Source: a virus | DNA length: 64,000 nt | Strand: one strand, 5' to 3' | IMG/VR virus record: IMGVR_UViG_3300008450_000013 | Location: 22,811 to 86,810 of that record | Part shown: one piece after another, positions 7,006-15,934 of the stretch | How positions within the stretch are numbered: position 1 is the first letter of the stretch | How the letters are laid out: the number at the start of each line of letters is the position of its first letter | Made by a program: the position numbers and the translations under genes | The notes under the pieces: model-generated | Seen by the model: the letters and a program-made list of their open reading frames with translations, nothing else | What the model was told of the DNA's origin: nothing | Databases searched by the model: none

Positions 7006-8520
7006 ATGCCAGAAGCGACCTCGCCTGATGGCGTTGCAACAGCTCTACAGCCTGACAGTGGGACAACTATACCACGTATCAAATTAGGAAGTCAAGGGTT
7101 TGGAGTATTAAAAACCTCTAACGGACGCATCTACGAAGAAGCTAACGCAGCCTTTAGGATGCCAGCTCGTATCAAAGTTGTGGACGAAATGAGGCTCTCA
7201 CCTCCAGTCAGCATCGCCATGAACGCACTTAAAATGCTCATGAATCGTTCAGAGATGTACGTAGAGCCTTTTGATGACACTCCTAAGCACAGAGAACGTG
7301 CAAAGTTCTTACACTCTTGTTTGCATGACATGGAAGAAACATTTCAGCAAACAATGCAGAATACGTTCCCTGTTCTTGAGTATGGCTTCCACGTATCTGA
7401 AAAAGTATACCGCAGACGCTTGAAAGTAAACGGTAGTAAATACAATGACGGACTCGTAGGGCTTAAATGTCTTGCAACTCGCCCTCAAGCTTCCATTGAA
7501 AAGTGGAACTTCTCAGAAGATGGTAGAGATCTTGTCAGTGTATCACAGTCTATTGCAAACCTCGAAAACAGTTACAGATTCAAAAACCTCACAGATGAAA
7601 ATGGCTTAATTGTCATACCTCGTGAGAAGTTTGTACTCTTCAATGTTGACCCTACAAATGGTAATCCTGAAGGTAACAGCATTCTCAAAGCAGCATATTT
7701 AGCTTACAAGCAATTGACATTGCTCACAGATAATATGATGACAGGTGTTGCCAAAGATACACAGGGACTTCCTGTTATTGGTATTCCTCCTCAGTATATG
7801 TCTGCAGACGCTAGTGACGATCAAAAAGCTGTCTATCAGATGTTCATGAAGATTGTTGATGATTTAGCAAGTGGTACTCAGCGTGGTATTGTTATGCCAA
7901 AGTCTTATGACATGGATTCCAAGGGTGAAATGTTCACTGTGGAATTGTTAGAGTCTAAAGGTGGTAAGGCTTACAACGTGTTAGAGATTATCAAGACACT
8001 TCAAGCTAACATTCTTTCTGTGCTTTCGTGTGATGCTGTCAAGATGGGTAGTGATACTTCTGGGAGTTTGTCACTTGAGGACGGGGACACGAACCTCTTG
8101 GCGATGGCTGTTAGTTATCGGTTGATGGAGATTGCTAACGCTTTAAACAAGGATTTAGTGCAGCAGTTATGGTCACTCAACGGATGGGACTTGTCAGAAA
8201 TGCCTCAGATTAAATTCAAGGATGTTTCTAATGTATCTCAGGAAACTTTCAGTAAGTTTATACAACGAGTGGCTTCAACAGGTTTGTTAGAACTTGATCG
8301 TGGTGTCATGAACCGTGTACGAGAAGTCGGTGGATTTGATTTACTTCCACATGATCTTCCAATTCAAGAAGATATGTTATCAACAACTATGGCTGGAAAA
8401 GCTTCTAGCGCATCCGAGGGTATGGAAGTTGGGGTTGGTAATACTGTTGAGGGTGGGACGTCTAAAGGTGGCGGTAAGAAGACTGACAATTCTGCGAAAA
8501 ATAACGATAATAAGGGGTGA
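7006..8520 (+). CDS. portal protein
   Basis: A 504-residue protein between terL and the head protease, the usual portal position and size. The portal ring forms the DNA entry/exit vertex and docks the terminase. The region MPARIKVVDEMRLSPPVSIAM resembles the start of DUF935/Mu gp29-type portals, followed by the helical body; the C-terminal 50 residues are Gly/Ser/Lys-rich and probably disordered. ATG follows AAGGAGCAATAA. Its stop overlaps the start of the inserted GIY-YIG gene. Confidence 0.8.
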   Translation: MPEATSPDGVATALQPDSGTTIPRIKLGSQGFGVLKTSNGRIYEEANAAFRMPARIKVVDEMRLSPPVSIAMNALKMLMNRSEMYVEPFDDTPKHRERAKFLHSCLHDMEETFQQTMQNTFPVLEYGFHVSEKVYRRRLKVNGSKYNDGLVGLKCLATRPQASIEKWNFSEDGRDLVSVSQSIANLENSYRFKNLTDENGLIVIPREKFVLFNVDPTNGNPEGNSILKAAYLAYKQLTLLTDNMMTGVAKDTQGLPVIGIPPQYMSADASDDQKAVYQMFMKIVDDLASGTQRGIVMPKSYDMDSKGEMFTVELLESKGGKAYNVLEIIKTLQANILSVLSCDAVKMGSDTSGSLSLEDGDTNLLAMAVSYRLMEIANALNKDLVQQLWSLNGWDLSEMPQIKFKDVSNVSQETFSKFIQRVASTGLLELDRGVMNRVREVGGFDLLPHDLPIQEDMLSTTMAGKASSASEGMEVGVGNTVEGGTSKGGGKKTDNSAKNNDNKG

Positions 8521-9323
8521 TGATATTGGCAATTTTATATTGGATACATTTACCTGAGCACACTGATATTACTTCAAGTGGGTATGTTGGGATAACAGTC
8601 AAAACCCTATCTCACCGTTGGTCTAGTCATAAAACTGCAACTAAAACTGCGTCTAAACAACATTTACCTATTGTACGTGCAATAAATAAGTACGGACATG
8701 AAAATTTGCTTGTAGAACCTCTTTTAGAAGGCTCTGAAGAATATGTAGCTTTAATAGAAAACAAACTCCGACCCTCTTGTGGTATTGGTTGGAATTGTGC
8801 CATAGGTGGTCAAGCTACAGGAGTGGGGAGAAAACATTCACCTGAAAGTATCGCCAAACGAGTTGCTAAGGTGAGAGGTACAAAACGTTCTGAAGAGACT
8901 AAATTGAAACAATCCCTCGCTTCCAAAGGTAAACCTAAATCTCCTGAACATAGACAAAAATGCGCGATTGCTAATCTAGGTAAGATTAGATCACAAGAAG
9001 CTAAAGACACTCAAAGAGATAAGATGTTAGGCAAGAAGAAGATAACTGAGGAAGGTAGACTAAAGTTATCAGAGTACCACAAAAATCTAAAACCTTGGAA
9101 AAGGTCAAGGGCTAAATTCTCTTTGTGGTCTGGTGCAGCTACTCTGTTTGATTTGTTCTGTAAAGGGAATACATTGACAAATGGATTTGTGCGAACAGTC
9201 TTAAATGACAAGAACATATCTCCTATTACAATTAGGAATATGATTGAATCAGGATGGAACCCAAACGAAGATCAAGAATACCTTTCTTGGTTAGAAGAAA
9301 GAAAGGATAACGATGTCACATGA
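8520..9323 (+). CDS. GIY-YIG homing endonuclease with NUMOD3 motifs
   Basis: A 267-residue protein. The N-terminus has LYWIHLPE and SGYVGIT, the two halves of the GIY-YIG nuclease fold, and RWSSHK with the usual arginine. From about residue 100 come repeated NUMOD3-type DNA-binding motifs (GRKHSPESIAKRV, GTKRSEETKLKQS, GKPKSPEHRQKC). Such freestanding enzymes cut intronless/HEG-less alleles and spread by repair. It overlaps the portal stop (TGATG) and the protease start, so it is a clean insertion in the head operon. The ATG at 8520 after AAGGGGTG was chosen over GTG 8517. Confidence 0.9.
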   Translation: MILAILYWIHLPEHTDITSSGYVGITVKTLSHRWSSHKTATKTASKQHLPIVRAINKYGHENLLVEPLLEGSEEYVALIENKLRPSCGIGWNCAIGGQATGVGRKHSPESIAKRVAKVRGTKRSEETKLKQSLASKGKPKSPEHRQKCAIANLGKIRSQEAKDTQRDKMLGKKKITEEGRLKLSEYHKNLKPWKRSRAKFSLWSGAATLFDLFCKGNTLTNGFVRTVLNDKNISPITIRNMIESGWNPNEDQEYLSWLEERKDNDVT

Positions 9324-10149
9324 ATTAATTCGACTTATGGGGAGTGTAGTTAATACTCCTCACTTAATAACACAAGATAGTTTTGCACCAATCCTTGATT
9401 ACCTAACCTTGCGCAATGCAGGTTTGATTGAGATGAGGGATACTTCTAAGGAAGCTCCTAAGAAACCAGAATATGTTAAAGCAACTTCTGGCAAGACAAT
9501 TGGGGAGATTCAAGTATCTGGTGCTCTGACTTATAAACCTGTTCAAATGATGTGCGCTCCTGATGGGACAAGCTATCAACAGCTTATCACAGACACAGAA
9601 CAGTTAATCTCGCAAGGGGTTAAAACTATATTGTACACGCATTCAAGTGGAGGTGGAGAAGCAGCTCACTGTTTTACTACAGCTAACCGATTACGTGAAC
9701 TGGCAGATGAAAGTGATGTAACTCTTGTTACTTACATTGATGAAATGTCAGCTTCAGCAGCTCTTGCATTAGGAATTATCTCAGACCATGTGGTTATTCA
9801 TCCGAGTGCAAAAACTGGCAGTATTGGGTGCGTTTGCGCAGTCGTAGATCGTAGTAAAGCTTTGGCAGATGCTGGCTTGAAACCAATCTATATCAGCTCA
9901 ACAGCAGGTAAAACTCCTTACCAATCCGATGGGTCGTTCAGTCAAAGCTTCTTAGACAATCTTCAGGCAGAAGTAACAGAACTTGGTAATCAGTTTGCAC
10001 AGCATGTAGAGAAATATACAAGTATCCCAGTTGAAGAGATTCTTGCACTAGATGCTCAAGTATTTAATGCTAAACGTGCCAAAGAAATTGGGCTTGTTAC
10101 AGCCGTGATGAACCATCAAGAATTCGCAGAGTTTCTTGCAAACCTATAA
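9313..10149 (+). CDS. head maturation protease, S49/SppA (ClpP-fold) family
   Basis: A 278-residue protein between portal and scaffold. YTHSSGGGEA is the oxyanion strand, MSASAALALG carries the nucleophile serine, and GKTPYQSDG the candidate catalytic lysine of the S49 Ser-Lys type, like lambda gpC. It would cleave scaffold and possibly portal or capsid during prohead maturation. SAKTGSIGC is the conserved stretch between the two. The first 13 bases overlap the homing endonuclease gene. Confidence 0.9.
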   Translation: MSHELIRLMGSVVNTPHLITQDSFAPILDYLTLRNAGLIEMRDTSKEAPKKPEYVKATSGKTIGEIQVSGALTYKPVQMMCAPDGTSYQQLITDTEQLISQGVKTILYTHSSGGGEAAHCFTTANRLRELADESDVTLVTYIDEMSASAALALGIISDHVVIHPSAKTGSIGCVCAVVDRSKALADAGLKPIYISSTAGKTPYQSDGSFSQSFLDNLQAEVTELGNQFAQHVEKYTSIPVEEILALDAQVFNAKRAKEIGLVTAVMNHQEFAEFLANL

Positions 10150-10157
10150 GGACAAAT

Positions 10158-10694
10158 ATGTTAGAGCATTTAAAAAAGTTTCTATCAGGTAACACTGATG
10201 CAACCGCTACGCAAGTAGCAACCCCTGCGCAAGCAGACATTGAAAAGGAAGTCGTTAATATGACTACAGCAACAGAGCAGCCAATCGCGGCTGAAAACAC
10301 ATCCGCAGACTTGGTAGCACAACTTGCTTCCTCTACATCTGCTTTAACAGAGCTGCAAGCATCCTTTGCAGAACTCACTACTAAGTTTGAAGCAGCTCAA
10401 GCAGCTTTGACAGTGGTAGAAAATGAGAAGAAAGAATTGGCAACTAAAGCTGCAGAAGCACGTTTAGTAGCTCGTAAAGAATCCTTGGAAGCAGCAGTAG
10501 GCACAATCAAAGCAGCCGAATTGTTGACTACATTGGAAGTGTTGGATGACACAGCTTTTGCTGCTGTTGTATCAACTATGAAGGTGAATCTTGATGCTGA
10601 AGCAAAGAGTGCAGCTTTCACTGAAGCAGGTGTAACAGCGGAGGCTAAAGAAGTCAAGCCTACACACTTCAAAAACTATATCAAAACTAAATAA
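10158..10694 (+). CDS. scaffolding protein
   Basis: A 178-residue Ala/Glu/Lys-rich protein with a long predicted coiled coil (about residues 60-115) between the S49 protease and the decoration protein. This is the position of the lambda-type scaffold (gpNu3), which guides capsid assembly and is removed by the protease. Assignment is from position and composition. ATG after AAGGACAAAT. Confidence 0.75.
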   Translation: MLEHLKKFLSGNTDATATQVATPAQADIEKEVVNMTTATEQPIAAENTSADLVAQLASSTSALTELQASFAELTTKFEAAQAALTVVENEKKELATKAAEARLVARKESLEAAVGTIKAAELLTTLEVLDDTAFAAVVSTMKVNLDAEAKSAAFTEAGVTAEAKEVKPTHFKNYIKTK

Positions 10695-10703
10695 GGATAT
10701 GAA

Positions 10704-11099
10704 ATGACTAAATTAGCAACTCGTAGTAATAAGTTGTCTGGTGTATTGGCTTGGGAATTAGAGCCAGAATCAGGCGTATGCCGTGAAACAGTGACAGTGG
10801 TTGTAGAAGCTGGTTTGGACGTTGGTGCTGTTGTTACATCTAACGGTGCAGGTAAGTATGTTTGGGTAGAGGCTGCTGACGTAGCAACCCTGAATGCTGA
10901 CGTATGTGTTGTATTGACAGCAGATAAGGACATCCCTTCCATGACAGCAGGTGATAACACTATCACAGTATTGAAACGTGGTCATGCAAAGATTGTAGGC
11001 AGCAAGTTGACTTACAAAGATACTTTGACAACTAATCAAAAGAATACTGTCTTGGCTGCATTAAAAGTCAAGAACATTTTAGACACTGTTGCAGTGTAA
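10704..11099 (+). CDS. head decoration protein, lambda gpD-like
   Basis: A 131-residue, beta-rich protein immediately upstream of the major capsid gene. Features of the gpD/HDPD family: an N-terminal polar arm, GAVVTSNGAGKYVWVEAAD, then VVLTADKDIP and the repeated V/K pattern LKRGHAKIV. It would trim the expanded capsid at its three-fold positions and stabilise it against DNA pressure. Confidence 0.8.
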   Translation: MTKLATRSNKLSGVLAWELEPESGVCRETVTVVVEAGLDVGAVVTSNGAGKYVWVEAADVATLNADVCVVLTADKDIPSMTAGDNTITVLKRGHAKIVGSKLTYKDTLTTNQKNTVLAALKVKNILDTVAV

Positions 11100-11121
11100 T
11101 CTTATAAAAGGAAAATAACAA

Positions 11122-12159
11122 ATGAATGTACGTGATTACTACAACAGTTTTAAACAAACTGACTTCGTTGATGGCATTGTCGAAACGCCATTGCAATACG
11201 GCTATATCAACAGCTTGAACTTGTTCAACACAAAAGGCACTAACCAAACAGCTATTGTATTTGATAAAGATGTTAGCACAACTACTTTGTTACCACAAGT
11301 TGCTCGTGGTGATAAATCTTCTACACAAGGTAAAGAACACTCTGTAGATTCTTTCGCATTGCGTACAGCATACTTCAAACATGCTGATCGTTTGACAGTT
11401 GAAGACATCCAAGGCTGGCGCAAAACTGGCACTGCTGAAACTGAAACTTTGGCAAATGCTACTGCTGAGAAGTTGACAGATATGCGCCGTATCTACGATC
11501 AGAACGAAGAGTATATGAAGCTGCAAGCTTTGAAAGGTGTTTTCAAAACTGCTGACGGTGCTGTAATGGCTAATATGTTCACAGAGTTTGGCATCTCTCA
11601 GACTTCAGTTGACCTTGCATTGGGTACTTCAACAACTGACGTTGATGCTAAGTTCCGTCAAATTAAGTCTCTGGTTGCTACAAATGTTAAAAATGGCGGT
11701 GCAATCGGTGGTGTAGAATTCATCGTTGACCCATTGACATTTGACAAGCTCATCTCTCATCCAAACATGAAGACAGCTTACCAATACTATATGAACTCTG
11801 GTCGTCAAGCTTTGCGTGATGATTTGAGCAACTACATGCAGTGGGGTATTATGGATGTGTTTGAACATCGCGGTGTTCGTATCGTTTCTTATGATGCAAC
11901 TTTCAACTTACCAAGTGGCTCTACAGAGAAAGCCTTTGCGGATAATACAGGTTTGGCGTTTGCTTCTGGTGTTCGTGATTTGTTCCGTGGTTATTATGCT
12001 CCAAGTAACAAGTTGTCAGCAGCTAATACAAATGGTCAGCCAGTTTATATGAACACCAAGGTTGACGAGGATGATGAGTATGTAGAATTTACATTAGAGA
12101 CAGCTCCATTGTTCTTCTGCACCAAACCAGCGAGCTTGATTGCATTGACAACAAACTAA
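11122..12159 (+). CDS. major capsid protein, lambda gpE family
   Basis: A 345-residue protein of the HK97 fold, gpE (Phage_cap_E) branch: VDGIVETPLQYGYINSL near the start, the E-loop region LPQVARGDKSS, and ADRLTVEDIQGWR before the long helix. It makes the icosahedral shell. Strong ribosome site AAAAGGAAAATAACA. Codon use is more regular than in the neighbours, as expected of a highly expressed gene. A hairpin follows at 12177-12206. Confidence 0.9.
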   Translation: MNVRDYYNSFKQTDFVDGIVETPLQYGYINSLNLFNTKGTNQTAIVFDKDVSTTTLLPQVARGDKSSTQGKEHSVDSFALRTAYFKHADRLTVEDIQGWRKTGTAETETLANATAEKLTDMRRIYDQNEEYMKLQALKGVFKTADGAVMANMFTEFGISQTSVDLALGTSTTDVDAKFRQIKSLVATNVKNGGAIGGVEFIVDPLTFDKLISHPNMKTAYQYYMNSGRQALRDDLSNYMQWGIMDVFEHRGVRIVSYDATFNLPSGSTEKAFADNTGLAFASGVRDLFRGYYAPSNKLSAANTNGQPVYMNTKVDEDDEYVEFTLETAPLFFCTKPASLIALTTN

Positions 12160-12176
12160 TCATTAGTTTGTTAATA

Positions 12177-12206
12177 AAATACCTTCTCAGGAATGGGAGG
12201 GTATTT
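12177..12206 (+). terminator. terminator-like hairpin after the capsid gene
   Basis: A 12-pair stem with two G-U pairs (AAATACCTTCTC with GGGAGGGTATTT), 6-base loop. There is no T-run beyond the stem, so it may attenuate transcription or protect the mRNA 3' end. A smaller hairpin (AAACTAA/TTAGTTT, 12153-12169) covers the capsid stop codon. Confidence 0.55.
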
Positions 12207-12243
12207 CAGTTAACAAATTGCACAGCTAATTAAAGGAACCTCC

Positions 12244-12792
12244 ATGCAAGACAACTACGTAGGAAGCTCTGTCTTAATCGACCTAGAGGATAACATAGAA
12301 CGTCCCACAAGAGCTGTATTAACTCAAGGGGGTTGGTTCTTTGCTCAACTTGGTACATACACTATAGGTTCTCCACTCTCTGTCCTCAGTGGTGTTAAAA
12401 CTAAAATACCTTTTCCACCTTCGCAGTTTAGTTACAGCGACAGTAGAAACTTCACTTTAAACTATGACACTGCAACTGATAAGTTTCACCCCCTAGATGT
12501 TGGTGATTGTTTCATTGTTAACCTTCGTTTTAAGATCAAGGTAACTGCACAATCAGGTTACATGGATATTTTGGCAGAGAGTCCTACAGTGGTTTTCAAC
12601 CCTATCCTAGCGAAAACAATTAACTTCAACAAGCAAGCAGGTGAGGAGCAATTTCAAGGTATCACGGAGATGTTGTTTGTGTCTCAGGATGTCGCCATAA
12701 ATGGGTTAGAAATATTTGTAAAACCTAGTGGTACTAACGTGCAGATATACGACTTGAGCTTACTCGTCAGCTCACAATATTCAAGCATATAA
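12244..12792 (+). CDS. putative head/neck structural protein, 182 aa
   Basis: Lies between the capsid gene and the connector genes. Predicted mostly beta with no catalytic motif. Not recognised at family level; position suggests a head-vertex, neck or virion decoration role. ATG after AAAGGAACCTCC. Confidence 0.5.
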   Translation: MQDNYVGSSVLIDLEDNIERPTRAVLTQGGWFFAQLGTYTIGSPLSVLSGVKTKIPFPPSQFSYSDSRNFTLNYDTATDKFHPLDVGDCFIVNLRFKIKVTAQSGYMDILAESPTVVFNPILAKTINFNKQAGEEQFQGITEMLFVSQDVAINGLEIFVKPSGTNVQIYDLSLLVSSQYSSI

Positions 12793-12801
12793 AGGAAAAT
12801 T

Positions 12802-13215
12802 ATGGCAGTAATAGACCCAACAAGCACTACTGGAAAATTAAGATTGCGTTGCGGGGACACTTCAGACCTTCCTATTTTATCAGATGAAGTATATGAACAG
12901 ACTTACACTGACAGTGGTAATAGTCTAAATAGAGCATCTGTAACGTGCGCGCAATACATTCTAGCTTTGCTATCGCAGAACACACACCAGAAATTAGTAC
13001 AAATTGAGGTGTGGGGTGGAGAAGCTTTTACGAACTACATGAACTATTTGACTAAAGTAGTTCTCAACCCACAGCTATCACAAACCTGCCCAATTCCTTA
13101 CTCTGCAAGCAATGACCAAGTTCACCCTCTCGTAGAATTTAACAAGGATTGGTACGGAAATTTCCACGCAGGTACGCAGAGTGAACAGCTTGCACAGGAT
13201 AGTGTTACATCATGA
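12802..13215 (+). CDS. head-tail connector/adaptor-like protein, 137 aa
   Basis: The start KLRLRCGDTSDLPILSDEVY is typical of small helical adaptor proteins that bind under the portal (gp6/gpW-like position). It overlaps the next gene by ATGA. Family assignment is from pattern and gene order, not a decisive motif. Confidence 0.6.
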   Translation: MAVIDPTSTTGKLRLRCGDTSDLPILSDEVYEQTYTDSGNSLNRASVTCAQYILALLSQNTHQKLVQIEVWGGEAFTNYMNYLTKVVLNPQLSQTCPIPYSASNDQVHPLVEFNKDWYGNFHAGTQSEQLAQDSVTS

Positions 13216-13616
13216 GAATAAACCTAAATCAATTTCATGGTGTTGTCAGAGATATGTTAGGTGCATTTCAAGGTGTTGGTGTATTAAATATATACTCTGA
13301 CACTGATGAGTATGTTGACGGTGAAGTTGCGCGTACAAAAACTACGTACCAAGTTGAGCAAGGAATGTTTGAGTTCCCGCAGGCTAATGCTGGTGATAAG
13401 TCAAAATTCGGTACATTGATATTATCTGGCGATAAATATTGCCTAATGCGACCTGTCAACCAAACTAACCCTGCCATTCCAGCCCCTGTAATCAAAGCTA
13501 ACAGAGACACAATAACGATAGATAATGTAGAGTGGAAAATCTTTGCACTAAAGACAGTCAACCCTAGTGGAATAAATGGGAATGATTTCTTGTTTGAATT
13601 TCACTTAAGGAAATAG
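13212..13616 (+). CDS. head closure-like protein, 134 aa
   Basis: Beta-rich protein in the position of head-closure (stopper) proteins, between the adaptor and the gp10-like gene. Contains a central acidic region and ends FLFEFHLRK. No specific motif recognised. The start overlaps the adaptor stop. Confidence 0.5.
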   Translation: MRINLNQFHGVVRDMLGAFQGVGVLNIYSDTDEYVDGEVARTKTTYQVEQGMFEFPQANAGDKSKFGTLILSGDKYCLMRPVNQTNPAIPAPVIKANRDTITIDNVEWKIFALKTVNPSGINGNDFLFEFHLRK

Positions 13617-13623
13617 TCAGCTA

Positions 13624-13652
13624 TTGACTTTTAACCACTATCGTAGTATAAT
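13624..13652 (+). promoter_or_regulatory. late promoter before tail genes
   Basis: TTGACT (13624-13629), 17 bp, TATAAT (13647-13652) followed by CATAGGAC. The site starts right after the previous stop codon and lies 14 bases before the next ATG, so the transcript would have a very short leader. Confidence 0.85.
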
Positions 13653-13666
13653 CATAGGACAAACAA

Positions 13667-14164
13667 ATGGGAAGCTTTGCAGATAGCATAAAAGCAAACA
13701 TCAAAGAGCTTCAACAAGAAGTTAATGATAAGATAGTAGATGTGTTTGTTGAGACTTCGCTATCTGTTGTCCACCTGACACCTAGCCCTTCTTGGAAAGG
13801 GCAGACTAGAGGAGCTTCTCCTAGTAGTCCTCAATATACAGACGGTTTATTAGCAAACCAATGGTATCCAGCAGAGAACAAAATCTCTAATGAAGAAACC
13901 TCTGCAGAGTCAGATAACGGTGGTGACAGTATTACACGCATCAACGCAATGAAATCAGCCAAAACCTTTGTCGCTAAAGATGGGTATCTATCTCTCACAA
14001 ACAATGTGCCATATGCTTATCGTGTTGACGCTGTAGGTTATCCAGCAGGTAGAGCAGATGTCATTCAAGGATACGGCGATTGGTCTTGGTGGAATGGCTC
14101 TCATGAGAAACCCTACGCCATGATAGACACAAGCATTGCCAAGATCAAAGCTAAGATAGGCTAA
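13667..14164 (+). CDS. neck/tail completion protein (HK97 gp10-like position), 165 aa
   Basis: A long N-terminal helix (FADSIKANIKELQQEV) and VVHLTPSPSWKGQTRGA resemble the HK97 gp10-type proteins that join tail to head. YAYRVDAVGYP in the second half fits the 'PYAxxLExG' region of that family. Followed after 2 bases by the tail terminator candidate. Confidence 0.6.
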   Translation: MGSFADSIKANIKELQQEVNDKIVDVFVETSLSVVHLTPSPSWKGQTRGASPSSPQYTDGLLANQWYPAENKISNEETSAESDNGGDSITRINAMKSAKTFVAKDGYLSLTNNVPYAYRVDAVGYPAGRADVIQGYGDWSWWNGSHEKPYAMIDTSIAKIKAKIG

Positions 14165-14166
14165 AC

Positions 14167-14568
14167 ATGACACAAAGAACAATACGCTTAGAAGTAGAAG
14201 CTAAAGTGAAAGCTTGGGCAGCAGCTCAATCTCCCGCAATACCAATTGCTTACGAGAACGTAGCTTTCACAAAACCTGATGCAACATTCATAGAACTATA
14301 CATCATTCCAGCAACTACTGTCAATCAAACTGTAAGTGCAGCTAGAAAAACTTTAACAGGGTTGATACAGTTTAACATATACACAAAAGAAGGTGTTGGC
14401 ACAAAGAAGTCAGAAGAACTTGCACAAGCTCTCTTAGACCTCTTCCCTGTAGTTCCTAAAACTGGCACTGTCAGTATAGAACAAACAGGTAGTATTATGA
14501 ACACACTTTACGAAGCACAATGGCTCGTAACACCTGTACGTTTCAGATACAGGCAAGAAAATTATTAG
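14167..14568 (+). CDS. tail terminator-like protein, 133 aa
   Basis: A 133-residue alpha/beta protein with FIELYIIPATT and GLIQFNIYTKEGVGT, the pattern of minor tail proteins of the gpU/DUF4128 type that cap the tail tube. Position before the tube proteins agrees. Start overlaps the previous gene closely (2-base gap). Confidence 0.65.
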   Translation: MTQRTIRLEVEAKVKAWAAAQSPAIPIAYENVAFTKPDATFIELYIIPATTVNQTVSAARKTLTGLIQFNIYTKEGVGTKKSEELAQALLDLFPVVPKTGTVSIEQTGSIMNTLYEAQWLVTPVRFRYRQENY

Positions 14569-14573
14569 CAGCA

Positions 14574-14615
14574 AAATTTGCCCTCTTGGGCGCTATCAAG
14601 CCGTAAGGCAAATTT
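14574..14615 (+). promoter_or_regulatory. large hairpin between tail genes
   Basis: AAATTTGCC (14574-14582) pairs exactly with GGCAAATTT (14607-14615); inside, CTTG pairs with CAAG. No T-run follows. It could be an attenuator, RNA processing site or mRNA stabiliser in the tail operon. Confidence 0.55.
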
Positions 14616-14630
14616 AATAAAGGAAATAAA

Positions 14631-14987
14631 ATGGCAGCATTAACACTCACTACACTGCAGAGTGCAACAGGTGTAGCAACAGCTATTGTCAATACAGCGT
14701 CAGCTTCTGACACTATGACATACGTTGCTGGTACTGGTCAACTGGTAGAGATGGACAATACTACAGTTGGTAGTTTGACATTGAATATCAAAGGTACAGC
14801 CCCTTCAGCAGCATACCCAATTACAGGTACTTCTACTACTACAGATTTGTCAGCAGGCTTTAACGTAACTATCGCTGCTGGTGCAAAGAAAATTATCAAC
14901 TTGGATAAGATTAAAGCTTACTTGGTTGGCACAGGTGTTGTCACTCTCTCAGGTGCAGCTACATTAAAAATCACTGTTTACGCTTAA
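14631..14987 (+). CDS. small virion-type protein, 118 aa
   Basis: Thr/Ala/Gly-rich, beta-predicted protein without charge clusters, similar in character to the 86-aa protein at 4073. Located between tail terminator and major tail protein. Possibly a tail-tube or virion decoration protein; not recognised. Confidence 0.5.
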   Translation: MAALTLTTLQSATGVATAIVNTASASDTMTYVAGTGQLVEMDNTTVGSLTLNIKGTAPSAAYPITGTSTTTDLSAGFNVTIAAGAKKIINLDKIKAYLVGTGVVTLSGAATLKITVYA

Positions 14988-15005
14988 TCCTAAAGGAAAA
15001 TAAAA

Positions 15006-15449
15006 ATGGCAATTCATACCGCAGCAGGTACAAAGTTCTCTATCTCAGCAGGCTTACCAGTAACTAATGATGAAGCAGGCTACGCAGCTCTGACATTCAC
15101 AGAAGTTGGTGAAGTTACAAATATTGCAGACTTCGGTGCAAACTCTAACGTCATTAACCACTCTCCTTTGAGTGACCCAATCATTCAGAAATACAAAGGT
15201 AGTGCTGATATGGGTGGTGGTAGTTTGGACTTCGCTACATTGTCTTCTGATGCAGGTCAAATCTTGTTGAAGACAGCAGCAGCTTACAATACTTATGCAG
15301 CTTACTCTGTAAAAGTAGAAGAGTCTGATGGTTCTATCAGTTACTTCAAAGCATTGTTCACATCTTTCGTTAAGAAGATTGGCACAATTGATAACGTAGT
15401 TATGGCTAGTGTCAACATGGCTATCACTTCTAAAGTTATCGACGCTTAA
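15006..15449 (+). CDS. major tail (tube) protein candidate, 147 aa
   Basis: Sits directly before the tail assembly chaperone pair, the usual place of the tube protein. TFTEVGEVTNIADFGA and the region NHSPLSDPIIQKYKGSAD match the pattern of phage tail tube proteins. Beta-rich, small and with a strong ribosome site (TAAAGGAAAATAAAA), consistent with high expression. Confidence 0.7.
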   Translation: MAIHTAAGTKFSISAGLPVTNDEAGYAALTFTEVGEVTNIADFGANSNVINHSPLSDPIIQKYKGSADMGGGSLDFATLSSDAGQILLKTAAAYNTYAAYSVKVEESDGSISYFKALFTSFVKKIGTIDNVVMASVNMAITSKVIDA

Positions 15450-15462
15450 TAAATAGCAACAA

Positions 15463-15487
15463 GAAGGGGGACACAGATTCCCCTCTT
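15463..15487 (+). terminator. weak terminator/hairpin after the tube protein
   Basis: GGGGGA (15466-15471) pairs with TTCCCC (15478-15483), loop CACAGA, with AAG/CTT extending past a bulge. An AT-rich but not T-run sequence follows. Confidence 0.45.
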
Positions 15488-15529
15488 AATAATATAAATT
15501 AAATTCTCTCAAACTATAAAGGAAATAAA

Positions 15530-15934
15530 ATGGCTTTCAAATCTTCAAACTTCAAAGCAAAAACTTCTGCCGTGCCTATCGTTGTATTACATCCTGTCAT
15601 TGGTGAAATGATTGATGAAAAAGGTAATAAAGTTACCCTTCATATCTACGGTAAGGCTTCTAAACAATATCGTGACTACACGGAAGCTCAGACAGATAGC
15701 TTCATTGCAAAACAGCAAGCTAAAGTCAAATCTAAGACCACTGGCAAGCAATTGTTAGCAGATCGTGTTAAGTTCATTGCAGCTATGACAGATAAGATCG
15801 AGCACTACGAAGATGAGAACGGTGGTAAGTACGATAACACAGAAGCTTTAGAGGCATTGTACACAGACCCATCTCATCACTGGTTGTTAGAATTTGCTGA
15901 AACAGCTTTGGAAGATAACGCAAATTTCTTTTAA
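15530..15934 (+). CDS. tail assembly chaperone, short form (gpG-like)
   Basis: A 134-residue protein made by normal termination at 15932-15934. With the long frameshifted form it would coat the tape measure and recruit tube subunits, as lambda gpG/gpGT do. Charged, mostly helical. The last sense codons GCA AAT TTC TTT carry the slippery heptamer. Confidence 0.8.
   Translation: MAFKSSNFKAKTSAVPIVVLHPVIGEMIDEKGNKVTLHIYGKASKQYRDYTEAQTDSFIAKQQAKVKSKTTGKQLLADRVKFIAAMTDKIEHYEDENGGKYDNTEALEALYTDPSHHWLLEFAETALEDNANFF

Noticed and set aside
12145-12173. Promoter at the end of the capsid gene (TTGACA)
   Set aside because: At 17 bp the -10 would be TTGTTA, a poor match, and it overlaps the capsid stop hairpin.
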